DNA of 53,208 nt, taken from NCBI GenBank assembly GCA_029077825.1, contig JAQNCT010000014.1, positions 1 through 53,208 on the forward strand. Reading direction: 5' to 3'. The translations under genes were made by a program, and so were the position numbers. Shown here piece by piece: positions 9,421 to 18,763 of this stretch; the first letter of the stretch is position 1; each line of letters starts with the position of its first letter. This stretch comes from Acidocella sp. (GTDB lineage: Bacteria; Pseudomonadota; Alphaproteobacteria; Acetobacterales; Acetobacteraceae). The notes below the pieces were generated by a model that made no database searches, was not told the DNA's origin, and saw nothing but the letters and a program-made list of their open reading frames with translations.

Positions 9421-9696
9421 TTATGCACGTTTTCGCCAACGCCGCGCGAGGTCAAACAAGTGGCATACAAATGATAACAGCAAGGCCGCCGCCACAAACG
9501 GCCACGCGTGATGTTTCGCGCTAAGCCACCACGCCGCCAGCAAAAAATCACCCGCCAGCAAGTTCGGCAGAAAGTCCCTCCAGACGACACCATGTTTGGT
9601 AAAATGGTAGAGTAGAGCCAAGCCTGCCGCTTCAAACATTGTGAGAATCAGAATAGGCACAATGATGTCACCGGATGTGACGAGGCTGGCAATCAT
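9421..9696 (-). CDS. Small integral membrane protein coupled to the SOUL gene, unknown function
   Basis: 91 residues with three predicted membrane helices (about 8-30, 43-58 and 66-80) and a basic tail DLARRWRKRA. Its ATG overlaps the stop of the upstream haem-binding protein gene (ATGA at 9693-9696). It is thus the last gene of the pufBALMC transcript. I do not recognise the family. The position suggests a role linked to the SOUL protein or to the photosynthetic membrane, which is inference only. Confidence 0.65.
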   Translation of the reverse strand: MIASLVTSGDIIVPILILTMFEAAGLALLYHFTKHGVVWRDFLPNLLAGDFLLAAWWLSAKHHAWPFVAAALLLSFVCHLFDLARRWRKRA

Positions 9697-10328
9697 GGGG
9701 GGATTTGGGTCACAAGCACAGCGGCTTCGTTACGGCGCACGAAGGGGATTGTCCAAGGCGGGTCGTAGAACCAATCGATAATGTCACCGCTTGGCCGCCA
9801 GCCCGAGTCGGCCAAGCCGGTGAGCAACTTAGCGTGTGCTTCTCTAACCAGCCCAACACCCGGTACACCTGAAAAACGGTAAACCGCATAAGTTTCGGCC
9901 GGCACTTCAACAATTACCACGGCTGGGTCAAGCGGCTTCGGCAAATTGGCCAGCGTGTAGTTGGCGGGCATAAAAAAACTTATGGTCCACTGGCCGGGGC
10001 TTGTTTGTGTTTGGGCGACTGGCGCCGTCATGGCGATTTTGGATGGCTGAATGCTTGACTGTTCAACCGGCGCTGTCATGCTAATTGAGGTATTTGCCTG
10101 ATTGGCGCCAAAAATATACCGCGCGATCCGCCGAAAACCTTGCGAGCGCGCGGCTATTTCATCAGCTTGCACGATTGTTGTGGCTGCCAATCTAGGGGCA
10201 TACTGCCTGATCTGTATATCGCCAAGGTTTGCAATAACTTTGTAGCGCGGCTCCTCGGTGCCATTGCGAATGCCGACGACAGAACAACCGGCAAGCGCAA
10301 TGGCGAGAAGTGGGGAGAATAGTTTCAG
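9693..10328 (-). CDS. SOUL/HEBP-family haem-binding lipoprotein, probable CTG start
   Basis: The mature part is a SOUL domain (haem/tetrapyrrole-binding family): ISMTAPVEQ, IAMTAPVAQ, WTISFFMPANY, YAVYRFSGVPG, WFYDPPWTIPFVRRNE. The first conventional start codon (TTG at 10190) would remove the N-terminus. The frame extends back to an in-frame TAG, just after which a CTG at 10328 begins [15 protein letters not shown], a textbook lipoprotein signal with lipobox LAGC. No ATG, GTG or TTG lies between. The CTG overlaps the pufC stop as CTGA, so translation is probably coupled to pufC. 211 residues. Role unknown; tetrapyrrole binding in the periplasm is plausible. Confidence 0.75.
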   Translation of the reverse strand: MKLFSPLLAIALAGCSVVGIRNGTEEPRYKVIANLGDIQIRQYAPRLAATTIVQADEIAARSQGFRRIARYIFGANQANTSISMTAPVEQSSIQPSKIAMTAPVAQTQTSPGQWTISFFMPANYTLANLPKPLDPAVVIVEVPAETYAVYRFSGVPGVGLVREAHAKLLTGLADSGWRPSGDIIDWFYDPPWTIPFVRRNEAAVLVTQIPP

Positions 10329-11422
10329 GGTTTTGTACTATCTGTTGTTGGAATAGATGAATTAGGCATTACAGACGGCATTGCAATGGGTGTTACGGCG
10401 GCTGTAGCCGAGGCACCAACCCCCAGGAGTGGCGGAAATTGAGCAGCCATGGCGGCCCCAAACAGCGGTTTATAAACCCCTTGATGGCACGTAGCGCAAT
10501 TGATTTTAGCAACATCGCCCATAGGCCCACGCTGGCCGGCGGGGAACGTGCTGGTTAACGGAACCATATAGTTGGTATTTAAATCACGCAGCATTGCTTC
10601 CGCGTAAAATGCGGTGAGGCGTTGCGGCGTGCTTTCGCTCCAATCACTGAAAGCCTGGCTGTTGTGACAAAAGGCGCAATTCACACCCAGCGCCTGCGAA
10701 TAATGCATCATGAGCGCGTAGGTCCAGTCGGTCTGTTTAATCGACTGAGTATTACCACTGGGCAACGCGGTAGTGCCCTGATCACGAATATTTTCATGAT
10801 TCAACAAAAACGGCGTGAAGGGATCGGACGGGAGCGAAGAGTTATTGATCGCTAATGCAGGCAGGTTTTTTCCCATGCTGGTCTCCAACAATCCGGCACC
10901 GGAGCCTGGTGTGGCACCCGTAAACCATATCTGCGATGGCATGGGCGCACCACGGTGGCAAGTGTAGCAAGTAACACCGACATTGCCAACGTGATTGGTG
11001 TATTTAGTATTCACGGCAATCGTCATTTGCAGCATCCGACGCGCAATGACCTTGGTGTATTTCGAATCATCCGCGAAATTACCTGCGACATGGCAATAGT
11101 TGCAACCTTGCTGCGGCGCCACCCAATTGGTCATCGATACCATTAGCCTTGTAAACGCACCGCTACTGACATTCCCCAAAACCTGCACATTTTTATAGAC
11201 CGTACTGGCCGGTGGGCCGGCATCAATTGGCGGCAGTGCCGCGGGCACCTGATTGATCGCCAAGGCTGCGGCAACTTGCTTGGGAACATAGTTGAGTTGC
11301 ATGCCAGTTCCGGGGTTACCTGTGGCAACAATGTTAATGGGTGGGCGCGTGAAGGTGAGAACGGCAACAAGTGATATAGCAAAAGCGCCAAGCAATGCGG
11401 CGCCCGACAGAGCGGCTCTCAT
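10325..11422 (-). CDS. pufC: Photosynthetic reaction centre tetraheme cytochrome c subunit
   Basis: 365 residues with four haem c motifs: CNYCH (107-111), CYTCH (152-156), CAFCH (249-253) and CATCH (309-313). This subunit sits on the periplasmic face of the reaction centre and re-reduces the oxidised special pair. The N-terminal hydrophobic helix (about 5-24) has no cysteine, so it is probably held by an uncleaved helix rather than by lipid as in Blastochloris. A proline/serine-rich tail follows the last haem. Its ATG overlaps the pufM stop (ATGA). A HiPIP encoded in the same cluster is a likely electron donor. Confidence 0.97.
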   Translation of the reverse strand: MRAALSGAALLGAFAISLVAVLTFTRPPINIVATGNPGTGMQLNYVPKQVAAALAINQVPAALPPIDAGPPASTVYKNVQVLGNVSSGAFTRLMVSMTNWVAPQQGCNYCHVAGNFADDSKYTKVIARRMLQMTIAVNTKYTNHVGNVGVTCYTCHRGAPMPSQIWFTGATPGSGAGLLETSMGKNLPALAINNSSLPSDPFTPFLLNHENIRDQGTTALPSGNTQSIKQTDWTYALMMHYSQALGVNCAFCHNSQAFSDWSESTPQRLTAFYAEAMLRDLNTNYMVPLTSTFPAGQRGPMGDVAKINCATCHQGVYKPLFGAAMAAQFPPLLGVGASATAAVTPIAMPSVMPNSSIPTTDSTKP

Positions 11423-12396
11423 GGCTTACCTCCCTGTAGGGTCGCCGGGTCAACAGCATGACTGTAAATAGGCGCGTAATGCGGTGCCACACCATGTTTT
11501 ACCGCCCACAGGAACCAATTGTCGGTAACTGTGCCAGTCAGCAATATTCCAATTCCGCCTGTAAGGGGCGTGAGAACCGCAAACCACCAAGCCCAGCGAT
11601 GGATCGACTCCATGGTGGCATTGAAGCCCATTGTCCAACGCCAGAACAATGCGGCTCGCTCAGATGCGGTGCCACGATCAACCGATTGCTCAACCTCCTT
11701 TTCGCCCCCAAACCGGCTAACGGCAAGAATGGTTGCCGCATGCATGGCGAACAACAACACCGACCCATAAAGAAACACAATGGAAAGCATGTGGAATGGA
11801 TCGTAATAGAGATTTCCGTAGCGCAGAGAGAATGAGACGGTCCAGTCAAGATGAGGAAAAATTCCAAACGGCGGAGCTTCACCCCAGCTTCCCATCAAAA
11901 GCGGACGAAGGAAGCCCAGAACAAAATACAACCAAATAGCTGCCCCCCAGGCCCATGCCATATGAGTACCAAGCCCAAGCTGCCGGGCCCGGCGATACAT
12001 TCTGAAAAACCACAAAACCATTGCTGCGGTCAGGAAGAACCCTGCCATCAGCCACCAACCACCCTGGTTAAGCGGTGGAATTCTTAATCCGTTAGCAGGT
12101 GCCGGAGGTTCAAGCGCCAACCAAGGAAGATCACGAATGAATAAAATTGGGTTCCAGCCAACAGAGGCCCACATGTTAAGCCCGATAATCTCGATGGCGA
12201 TGAACCCAGAAATGAGCGATGCAACCCCAAGCGATCCTAGATATAGTGGCCCAACCTGGGCGTTTCCAATAATGCCCATAAGGTAGCTGTAAAATGGCTT
12301 GCCTTCACGCTGAAAGATGCTGCCTGAAACGGGAGGCCCAGCGTGGAGTGGCCCACGGATTTGTACGCGTGTGAAAATATTTTGATACTCGGTCAT
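11419..12396 (-). CDS. pufM: Photosynthetic reaction centre M subunit
   Basis: 325 residues, five membrane helices, type-II reaction centre. The accessory and special-pair bacteriochlorophyll ligands are present in IFPHLDWT and YYDPFHML, and the non-haem iron site in [17 protein letters not shown] and IHRWAWW. The residue equivalent to M197 is Tyr (NLYYDPFH), as in species with tetraheme cytochromes. A very strong AGGGAGGAG site lies ahead of the ATG at 12396. It lies between pufL and pufC in a pufBALMC operon. Confidence 0.97.
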   Translation of the reverse strand: MTEYQNIFTRVQIRGPLHAGPPVSGSIFQREGKPFYSYLMGIIGNAQVGPLYLGSLGVASLISGFIAIEIIGLNMWASVGWNPILFIRDLPWLALEPPAPANGLRIPPLNQGGWWLMAGFFLTAAMVLWFFRMYRRARQLGLGTHMAWAWGAAIWLYFVLGFLRPLLMGSWGEAPPFGIFPHLDWTVSFSLRYGNLYYDPFHMLSIVFLYGSVLLFAMHAATILAVSRFGGEKEVEQSVDRGTASERAALFWRWTMGFNATMESIHRWAWWFAVLTPLTGGIGILLTGTVTDNWFLWAVKHGVAPHYAPIYSHAVDPATLQGGKP

Positions 12397-12449
12397 TTGA
12401 ACGGCTTCTCCTCCCTATTGGCGAAGCATGGAATTTAAGATTGCAGACA

Positions 12450-13283
12450 CTAATGCGCGCCGGACCATATCGGCATATTCAACCACCAGCTCCACCATTC
12501 CGGCCAGCCGGCTGTCCAGAACGGTCCGCTGATGATAATACATACGGCACTAAAAAATACCGCAGCTAAGGCCAAGAACAAACCCAACCTATGAATACCC
12601 AGTGTGCCGATGGAATAACCAATAAAGTCACGGAAAAACGTATCTTCATGCTCAGCTGTTTTTACGTCCTCACCCTGCGCCGGGTTCAGCGCCGAGAGCA
12701 CCAGTGAGCCATGCAGTGCCAATGCAAACGTCGTGGTGAAAAATAGTGTCACCGCGATCATATGAGCCGGATTATATTCAAAATTCAAATACTGATAACC
12801 AGTGTTTGAAACCCAATCAAGATGGCTCATGATGCCATAAGGGAACGCAACCCCCCAGGCTCCCATTAAAATGGGCCGAATAACTTCCAAACTGAAGTAT
12901 GCAAAAATGGCGAAACTAAACGCAAAAGGAACGTGCAGGCCGATGCCGAGTTTGCGCGATATCTCAACTTCTCTAAGCGCCCACGAGACAAAGGCGCCAA
13001 GAGCACATATCGTGATAACCTGCCAAAGTCCGCCTTTGGCCAGCGGCGCAAAGCCTAAACCGTATGATACATCTGGTGGGACGATATTTATTTGCCAGAT
13101 ATTCCAGGTGGTTCCTTGAGACGCCCCATAGATAATGAGCGCTGTGCCGAGGATAGAAAAAAACGCCGCCGTGACACCAAAGAAACCGACATAAAAGGGG
13201 CCAACCCAATAGTCGAATAGATCGCCTCCTAAAAGTGTACCACCAGGCACACGATATTTTTTTTCGAAGGTCAACATCGCCAT
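12450..13283 (-). CDS. pufL: Photosynthetic reaction centre L subunit with Glu at L168
   Basis: 277 residues from ATG 13283, chosen over a TTG at 13304 because AGAGGGG lies ahead of the ATG and the product then starts [15 protein letters not shown] like other L subunits. With Met removed, the ligand histidines fall at the standard positions 153, 173, 190 and 230. Position 168, His in nearly all purple bacteria and a hydrogen-bond partner of the special pair, is Glu (NFEYNPAH, codon 12777-12779). From memory of the literature, Glu-L168 is the hallmark of Acidiphilium reaction centres that carry zinc bacteriochlorophyll. Confidence 0.98.
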   Translation of the reverse strand: MAMLTFEKKYRVPGGTLLGGDLFDYWVGPFYVGFFGVTAAFFSILGTALIIYGASQGTTWNIWQINIVPPDVSYGLGFAPLAKGGLWQVITICALGAFVSWALREVEISRKLGIGLHVPFAFSFAIFAYFSLEVIRPILMGAWGVAFPYGIMSHLDWVSNTGYQYLNFEYNPAHMIAVTLFFTTTFALALHGSLVLSALNPAQGEDVKTAEHEDTFFRDFIGYSIGTLGIHRLGLFLALAAVFFSAVCIIISGPFWTAGWPEWWSWWLNMPIWSGAH

Positions 13284-13330
13284 CTGAATATCCCCTCTTT
13301 GCAAGCTTATCCGATAAAATTCAAGAATGT

Positions 13331-13364
13331 GGAGGTCGCCAGAGCGTTGACTCTGGCAACCTCC
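13331..13364 (-). promoter_or_regulatory. Intercistronic pufA-pufL hairpin (mRNA stabiliser/attenuator)
   Basis: GGAGGTCGCCAGAG and CTCTGGCAACCTCC form a 14-bp stem with a single mismatch and a 6-base loop, between the pufA stop and pufL start. In Rhodobacter a hairpin at the same place protects the pufBA segment from 3' decay and sets LH1 in excess over reaction centre. The same role is inferred here from position and strength. Confidence 0.8.
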
Positions 13365-13371
13365 AAACAGG

Positions 13372-13554
13372 TCACTTTGAAGCTGGTAGTGAAGACATCT
13401 GGGCTGGCGGTGCTACCGCTGCCCCGCCGCCGATCCAGTCAAAACGCGGCGTACTGAGCAAAATAAAATGTATCAGCAAAGCCAGCGTAAACAAGAAAGC
13501 GAACAGTGCGACCAGAGCGCGCCGTGGGTCAAATAACAACCATATACGATACAT
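13372..13554 (-). CDS. pufA: LH1 antenna alpha subunit
   Basis: 60 residues: short cytoplasmic start [14 protein letters not shown], one membrane helix with the bacteriochlorophyll-ligating His29 ([12 protein letters not shown]), then RFDWIGGG and a periplasmic Ala/Pro/Ser tail. FDPRR and the LL-H spacing are typical of LH1 alpha chains. It follows pufB by 12 bases and precedes the stabilising hairpin. Confidence 0.95.
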   Translation of the reverse strand: MYRIWLLFDPRRALVALFAFLFTLALLIHFILLSTPRFDWIGGGAAVAPPAQMSSLPASK

Positions 13555-13566
13555 GATGAGCTCCCT

Positions 13567-13803
13567 TTATGAGAACATGCTGGTGGTAAGACCCAGCAAT
13601 GCATGTGCGTGGTTGGGTAGCAACATGGAGTAGCCATTTGGGCCTGGAATCCAGGGCCGCCATGACCAAACCAGGAAGTGCGCCACAATGGCGATCAGCG
13701 TGAAAGCGATAAAGCTAACCACAAAAATTTTATGGAACTCTTTCGCTTCCGTTTCGGTCAGCCCGCTAAGCGAGCCTTCCCTTGGTGGGCCGGAACTAGA
13801 CAT
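13567..13803 (-). CDS. pufB: LH1 antenna beta subunit with extended C-terminus
   Basis: 78 residues, longer than most LH1 beta chains. The core [17 protein letters not shown] plus [11 protein letters not shown] holds the ligand His42 and the second conserved His24. After [12 protein letters not shown] the chain continues about 18 residues ([18 protein letters not shown]), a mildly hydrophobic tail with two more histidines. The ATG follows AAAAGGA at good spacing. No pufQ or pufX is recognisable in the 120 bases separating it from bchZ. Confidence 0.95.
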   Translation of the reverse strand: MSSSGPPREGSLSGLTETEAKEFHKIFVVSFIAFTLIAIVAHFLVWSWRPWIPGPNGYSMLLPNHAHALLGLTTSMFS

Positions 13804-13923
13804 GAAGTTTTATCCTTTTTTTAGGAGATATATTTTGCAACATACCTCCAGGATCGCGCGCACCCCGCACGAAGGAACGGACCCGCCACAGAAGGCAAGG
13901 GCCGATGGGAGAGAGGCCGGGCA

Positions 13924-15363
13924 TCATGCCAACTGCCTCGTTGAAATGGCGGCTGCGACATGCACAGCCATAACGATGATGTCACCTTTCGCCTGCGCTT
14001 CGCGCTCGGCTTTGTCGCGCAGGCGCTTTGCCGCAGAGATTCTAATTAAATACGGCTCGGTATCGAGATGATCATCAAGCATCTGCAAGGCGCCCTCATC
14101 CCACTCATACGGCGCAGCGGGCTTGGCATGGGTTGGCTCAATCTTGTCCATGTCAGTACCCAAGGGTAAAATATTGAACAGCGCGTCGAATAACGCGTTA
14201 CAATATTCCTGCACCACATAGGTCACGCCGGCGTAACCCATAAACGGTGTTCCCGTTGCCCGCCGGATAATGGCACCAGGAAAAGATGCCGGAATATATA
14301 TGCAACGACCTCCTAGTTCGGCGGCGTACATACGCTCATTGAACGAACCGAATAACACCAGCGGCGGTTTGGATTTCATGTCAGCGCGAATCGCGTCATT
14401 ATCAGGCTTCACGCCTGGCTTGCGTGCATAGGCAAAACTACATGGTATGCCAAAATCATCTTCCAGCATCCGCTTTAACCCACGTACATAGGTTTCAGTC
14501 GCCACCACCGCAAAGGAGGCCGTTGCGAAAAAATCTTGAGTGACACTGCGCCATAAGTCCCAGATCGGTTTAATCGTCTCGGCTTTTTCGCGCGCGATAA
14601 ATGGTTCGGCATTCAAGCCGGTAAGTTTTCCTAATGTGCGCAGGAAATTGGTGGTGGCATACATCCCCATTGGCGCATGCAGATAAGGCTTGCCAAGTTC
14701 TTCACAAAGCTTGCGACCAAATTCCCGGTACATACAAATATTTACATCGGCATCGGCCAGTTTGGGAATATCCTTAATATGTGTACCCAACGGGAATACC
14801 GCATTCACTTCACATCCAATGCCTTCAATAATTCGCCTGATTTCGCTTAGGTCTGAGGGCATATTGAAAGTGCCATAAATTGGCCCGATGATGTTTACCT
14901 TTGGTTTGGCATTAACATCGGCTGGCTTGCGTTTGGTTTTGGCATTGCCAAATTCGTTCCATAACCACACCATCGCCCGTTCGGCGCACTGCCATTGGTC
15001 TTCATCGATGGTCCTTGGAATAAAACGGCGCAGATTAGAGCCATCAGGTGTGACACCACCGCCGATCATCTCAGCAATACTCCCAGTGACGACAACTGCC
15101 GGGATCTTTTGATCGCCCATCAATGCCGCGCGGCGCATCGGGCCTTCAGTGCCTGATGATGATAAATTATCTTCTGATAACCCGGTAACAACAATCGGCA
15201 ATTCATGTGGTGGTAAGCCATCAGTGTAATGCAACACTGCCGTCACCGGTAAATTTTCACAGCCTACTGGTCCATCAATTACAACCCTTAAACCTTTGAC
15301 GGCGGTGAAAGTATAAACTGCGCCCCAGTAGCCGCCGGCACGATCATGGTCTTGCACTAGCAT
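13924..15363 (-). CDS. bchZ: Chlorophyllide a reductase (COR) subunit Z
   Basis: 479 residues; nitrogenase-like catalytic subunit that with BchY and electron donor BchX reduces the chlorin C7=C8 bond to a bacteriochlorin. Signatures include [20 protein letters not shown] at the N-terminus, a conserved FeS-cluster cysteine region, and the C-terminal DxDxxEP-like tail. Its ATG overlaps the bchY stop by seven bases. It is the gene directly upstream of pufB, so puf can be reached from the bch promoters (superoperon). Confidence 0.96.
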   Translation of the reverse strand: MLVQDHDRAGGYWGAVYTFTAVKGLRVVIDGPVGCENLPVTAVLHYTDGLPPHELPIVVTGLSEDNLSSSGTEGPMRRAALMGDQKIPAVVVTGSIAEMIGGGVTPDGSNLRRFIPRTIDEDQWQCAERAMVWLWNEFGNAKTKRKPADVNAKPKVNIIGPIYGTFNMPSDLSEIRRIIEGIGCEVNAVFPLGTHIKDIPKLADADVNICMYREFGRKLCEELGKPYLHAPMGMYATTNFLRTLGKLTGLNAEPFIAREKAETIKPIWDLWRSVTQDFFATASFAVVATETYVRGLKRMLEDDFGIPCSFAYARKPGVKPDNDAIRADMKSKPPLVLFGSFNERMYAAELGGRCIYIPASFPGAIIRRATGTPFMGYAGVTYVVQEYCNALFDALFNILPLGTDMDKIEPTHAKPAAPYEWDEGALQMLDDHLDTEPYLIRISAAKRLRDKAEREAQAKGDIIVMAVHVAAAISTRQLA

Positions 15364-16763
15364 GCGGCTGGCTCCTGAGACGGAACAAAGAAATCGATCA
15401 TCCGGGAGAATCGTTCACGCCCGGCAGTTTGAGACGCCACAATTGATGCAAGCGAAGCTGGGCCCGCGACCCCAAACAAAGGCCGCGCCGATACCATGTT
15501 AGTGAAATAAACAGCGGGAATACCGGCTTCCTTCGCCGCCTGCACCAAAGGCGTGGTACCAACTGCAAGATCAGGTTTAACCTCGCGCATTGCACTAATG
15601 TCTTGCTCAAGTGAGGCGCGGTATTGCACGTGCGTTCCGCGAGCTTCTAACCATTCGCGGTCAGCATTGCTCCATTCAGTTTTTGGCAGAGCCGTGCCAA
15701 CGTAAGGAATGGTTGCCCCTGCTTCCATCAGAATTCTGGCCACCAACAATTCTGAACCCTCATAACCTGAAATGACCATGCGAGCATTCACCTTGTTATT
15801 GGCGAGAACGGCTTTTATGGCTGGTAAAATTTTGGCTTTGGCTGAATCGATCGCGGCTCCACCAACATCAGCGGCTTTACCAATGGCATCGAGCCAATCC
15901 GCCGTGCCATCTAAGCCAACCGGCGCTGAACCAACAATTGGCCTGCCTGCTGCGACAAATTCACGGATGGTTGCGGTATAGAACGGATGCACAGCTGCGG
16001 CCACCGTGCAGTCCAGCGCGCCATATAAATCGCGCCATTCACGCGCCGGCATACCAGGGGCCAATGAGAGACCCATTGGGGCCAGCAATGCCGCTACACC
16101 TGATGGGTCAGCGGGGAACAGCTCACCAATCAAACATACGCGTTTACCATCAGCAACCGGCCCACGCGGGCGTGCAACAGCGCCACGCTCAGCCTCACCG
16201 CGGGCATATTTTAGCATTGCGCCAGCCAGCACGTCTTTGGCTTCAGCATGTGTTGGCACACCAAATCCTGGCACATCAATGCCGATGATTCGTACGCCAT
16301 CAATTTCTTTAGGTAATAAATCAAGCGGCACGCCCGATGCCGTAGGGACACATAAATTAATGATCACCACCGCATCGTAATCGGCTGGCCTGGCAGTCTC
16401 ACGTACAGCTCGGCGGATGTCTTCAAACAACTGTCCTGTGACCAATGTTTCCGAGTCAAACGGCACGTACCCTACACTTCGACGGGCGCCGTAAAAATGT
16501 GAAGTAAAAGTCAGACCATAAACACAGCAGGCGGAACCGGATAGAATCGTCGCCACCCGCCGCATACGCAGCCCAACGCGCAGGCTACCGAAAGCCGGAC
16601 ACATTGATTGCGGTTGGTCATGCGGGCCCTGCGGGTAATCCATCGCAAGCTTATCAAGCACCTCGGATTTTCCAGCCGCACGTGCCGCTGCCTGCATGGT
16701 CTGCTTGCCACCGTGGCAGGAAGCAGCTTCAGGTTTCACGGGTAGGGTAACGGCACCATCCAT
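15357..16763 (-). CDS. bchY: Chlorophyllide a reductase (COR) subunit Y
   Basis: 468 residues; partner of BchZ in the heterotetrameric nitrogenase-like reductase. Conserved cysteine contexts [31 protein letters not shown] and [10 protein letters not shown] supply FeS ligands. The ATG lies three bases after bchX and is preceded by GAGGGG. Standard family size, no lesions. Confidence 0.96.
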   Translation of the reverse strand: MDGAVTLPVKPEAASCHGGKQTMQAAARAAGKSEVLDKLAMDYPQGPHDQPQSMCPAFGSLRVGLRMRRVATILSGSACCVYGLTFTSHFYGARRSVGYVPFDSETLVTGQLFEDIRRAVRETARPADYDAVVIINLCVPTASGVPLDLLPKEIDGVRIIGIDVPGFGVPTHAEAKDVLAGAMLKYARGEAERGAVARPRGPVADGKRVCLIGELFPADPSGVAALLAPMGLSLAPGMPAREWRDLYGALDCTVAAAVHPFYTATIREFVAAGRPIVGSAPVGLDGTADWLDAIGKAADVGGAAIDSAKAKILPAIKAVLANNKVNARMVISGYEGSELLVARILMEAGATIPYVGTALPKTEWSNADREWLEARGTHVQYRASLEQDISAMREVKPDLAVGTTPLVQAAKEAGIPAVYFTNMVSARPLFGVAGPASLASIVASQTAGRERFSRMIDFFVPSQEPAAC

Positions 16764-16766
16764 TAG

Positions 16767-17735
16767 CTATGACCCCTCGTACACAACTTCGAGCGATGGG
16801 ATTTCGACGTGATCAATGCCGCACATATCGGCAAAGGTTGCGGGATCCAGCACCACATCACGGCCCACGGCATCACCTTTGAACAGGCCAAGCAGGCCAT
16901 CCTGCGTCAGCGGGGTTGGCCGCACCGGCGGTGCCTCGGCAACCGCCATGCCTAGTTGTTCAAATAGCGCCCCCCATTGGCTCTGTGAGGTGCCAATGAT
17001 TTCATAATTAGCGCTCTTACGGCGAATATCCTCATCCGCCGGAATGGCGGCAAGAATAGGGATTCCAACCGCGCTACAAAATGCCTGAGCCTCACCGGTA
17101 CCGTCATCTTTATTGATGACCATGCCAGCCACGCCAACATTACCACCAAGGTTACGGAAATAATCCACCGCCGAGCAAACATTGTTGGCGACATATAGAG
17201 ATTGCAGGTCATTCGAGGCAACCACAATTACCTTCTGGCAAAGGTCGCGCGCAATTGGCAGACCAAAGCCGCCACACACAACGTCTCCTAAAAAATCGAG
17301 CAGCACATAGTCAAAATCCCAATCCTGGAATCCGAGCTTATCAAGCAGCTCGAACCCGTGGATGATGCCGCGCCCCCCACAACCACGACCCACTTCAGGG
17401 CCACCGAGTTCCATGGCGAATACGCCATCGCGCTTGAAGCAGACATCGCCGATGACCACCGCCTCGCCGGCGGCTTTTTTCTTCGAAGATGTCTCGATAA
17501 TGGTAGGGCATGACCGGCCACCGAACAGCAGTGACGTTGTATCAGACTTCGGATCACACCCAATCAACAAAACCCGTTTGCCCTGCTCCGCCATCATGTA
17601 TGAAAGGTTGGCCAGTGTGAAACTTTTGCCAATTCCCCCCTTACCATAGATCGCAATGATCTGGGTCTTTTTTGGTGCCTTCACCGACGACTCGGCTGAG
17701 ATGTCTGGCAGAATACGGCCCGGTGTCGCGTTCAT
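16767..17735 (-). CDS. bchX: Chlorophyllide a reductase iron protein (BchX)
   Basis: 322 residues; NifH-like ATPase that transfers electrons to BchYZ. The P-loop YGKGGIGKS, and the cysteines that bridge one 4Fe-4S cluster in the dimer (GRGCGGRG and GDVVCGGFG), are present. The start is ATG 17735, overlapping the bchC stop as ATGA and preceded by GGAG; a TTG at 17747 is less likely. Distinguished from BchL by the N-terminal extension and the sequence around the cluster. Confidence 0.96.
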   Translation of the reverse strand: MNATPGRILPDISAESSVKAPKKTQIIAIYGKGGIGKSFTLANLSYMMAEQGKRVLLIGCDPKSDTTSLLFGGRSCPTIIETSSKKKAAGEAVVIGDVCFKRDGVFAMELGGPEVGRGCGGRGIIHGFELLDKLGFQDWDFDYVLLDFLGDVVCGGFGLPIARDLCQKVIVVASNDLQSLYVANNVCSAVDYFRNLGGNVGVAGMVINKDDGTGEAQAFCSAVGIPILAAIPADEDIRRKSANYEIIGTSQSQWGALFEQLGMAVAEAPPVRPTPLTQDGLLGLFKGDAVGRDVVLDPATFADMCGIDHVEIPSLEVVYEGS

Positions 17736-18661
17736 GTTGAACTCCAATCAATGATCATTTTCAGGCAGGAAGAATTTCCGAATGCGGTTTCATAAGCCCC
17801 GTCTGCCGCACTCGGGGGGGCATGGTGTGTGATGAGCCCATCGAGATTTAATGCGCCGGTTTCGACCAGATTTATAACCGCAGCTAAATCGGCCGGCTGC
17901 CATTGCGCGGCGATACGCAGGCGCGCTTCACGCATGAAAGCTGGCGCAAAAGCAAATTGTAAGTTTGCATAAAACCCGGCAAGCACTATCTCACCGCCCG
18001 GGGCTAAGCGCGAAACCAGAGTATCCAGAATCGATGAATCGCCACTTGCGTCGTATATTGTTTTGTAGTCGCGCCTTGCGTCTTCCTCTGGCTTGCAAAC
18101 CCGGTAGCCTTTGGCACCATTATGGCGCACTGGATTGGTCTCCCACACGGTTGGCTCCACACCAGCGATAACCGCGATACGGGCCAGCAACCTGCCGACC
18201 ACACCATGACCTATAATTAAGTCTGGTTGGGCGGCATGATTGGCACTGGCATGATAAGCTGTGGCTGCCAGAGCCAACAAAGCGCCGCGCTCTCCCAGCG
18301 CCTCATCAATTTTGGTCACGCGCGACTCTGGTACAACCAACCGGGAGGCTGTGGCGCCAAACAACCCACGCACATCACCAAAACAATTCGAGCCTGGTAC
18401 AAAGACAAACTCACCAATCCGATGACGTTTCGAGGCCGAAGCCTCGATAACACGGCCCACCGATTCATACCCGGGTACTAGCGGGTAACCCATGCCGGGG
18501 AACGGCGGCATGTCACCACTCCAGAACAAACGTTCAGTTCCAGTGCTGATACCACTATAGGCCACGTCCACCACCAAGTCTGAATCACCAGGGTCGTTCA
18601 GACGTAACGAGGCTAACTCGATACGTTTTGGCTCCCAGATGACAACGGCTTGGCTTTCCAA
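17732..18661 (-). CDS. bchC: Bacteriochlorophyllide a dehydrogenase (3-hydroxyethyl oxidation)
   Basis: 309 residues, zinc-alcohol-dehydrogenase-type fold. It converts the 3-hydroxyethyl group to the 3-acetyl group of bacteriochlorophyllide a. Family signatures: [37 protein letters not shown] and [18 protein letters not shown] (NAD-binding). The start is TTG 18661 with AAAGG upstream; no ATG fits the conserved N-terminus [12 protein letters not shown]. Two PpsR-like operators lie about 60-100 bases upstream, so a promoter in front of bchC is likely even within the superoperon. Confidence 0.95.
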   Translation of the reverse strand: MESQAVVIWEPKRIELASLRLNDPGDSDLVVDVAYSGISTGTERLFWSGDMPPFPGMGYPLVPGYESVGRVIEASASKRHRIGEFVFVPGSNCFGDVRGLFGATASRLVVPESRVTKIDEALGERGALLALAATAYHASANHAAQPDLIIGHGVVGRLLARIAVIAGVEPTVWETNPVRHNGAKGYRVCKPEEDARRDYKTIYDASGDSSILDTLVSRLAPGGEIVLAGFYANLQFAFAPAFMREARLRIAAQWQPADLAAVINLVETGALNLDGLITHHAPPSAADGAYETAFGNSSCLKMIIDWSST

Positions 18662-18719
18662 AATTCTGACCTTTCAAGGACAGTTGCGGTCGGACCATGT
18701 GTCGGCGCCCTTCCGATAT

Positions 18720-18763
18720 TGTCAGACTAACTAGACACTATTTAATGTCAAGAAAAACTTACG
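18720..18763 (-). promoter_or_regulatory. Tandem PpsR/CrtJ-like operators upstream of bchC
   Basis: TGTcagactaactagACA at 18720-18737 is a perfect TGT-N12-ACA site. A second, TGTcaagaaaaacttACG, lies at 18746-18763, exactly eight bases away and running into the crtF stop codon. Rhodobacter bchC has two CrtJ sites separated by eight bases, cooperative in binding. Repression of bchC is inferred. Confidence 0.75.

Noticed and set aside
13799-13927. A 43-codon minus-strand ORF starting at the bchZ stop (ATGA), in the place where some bacteria have pufQ
   Set aside because: No membrane helix or PufQ-like sequence, ends inside pufB, composition looks random.
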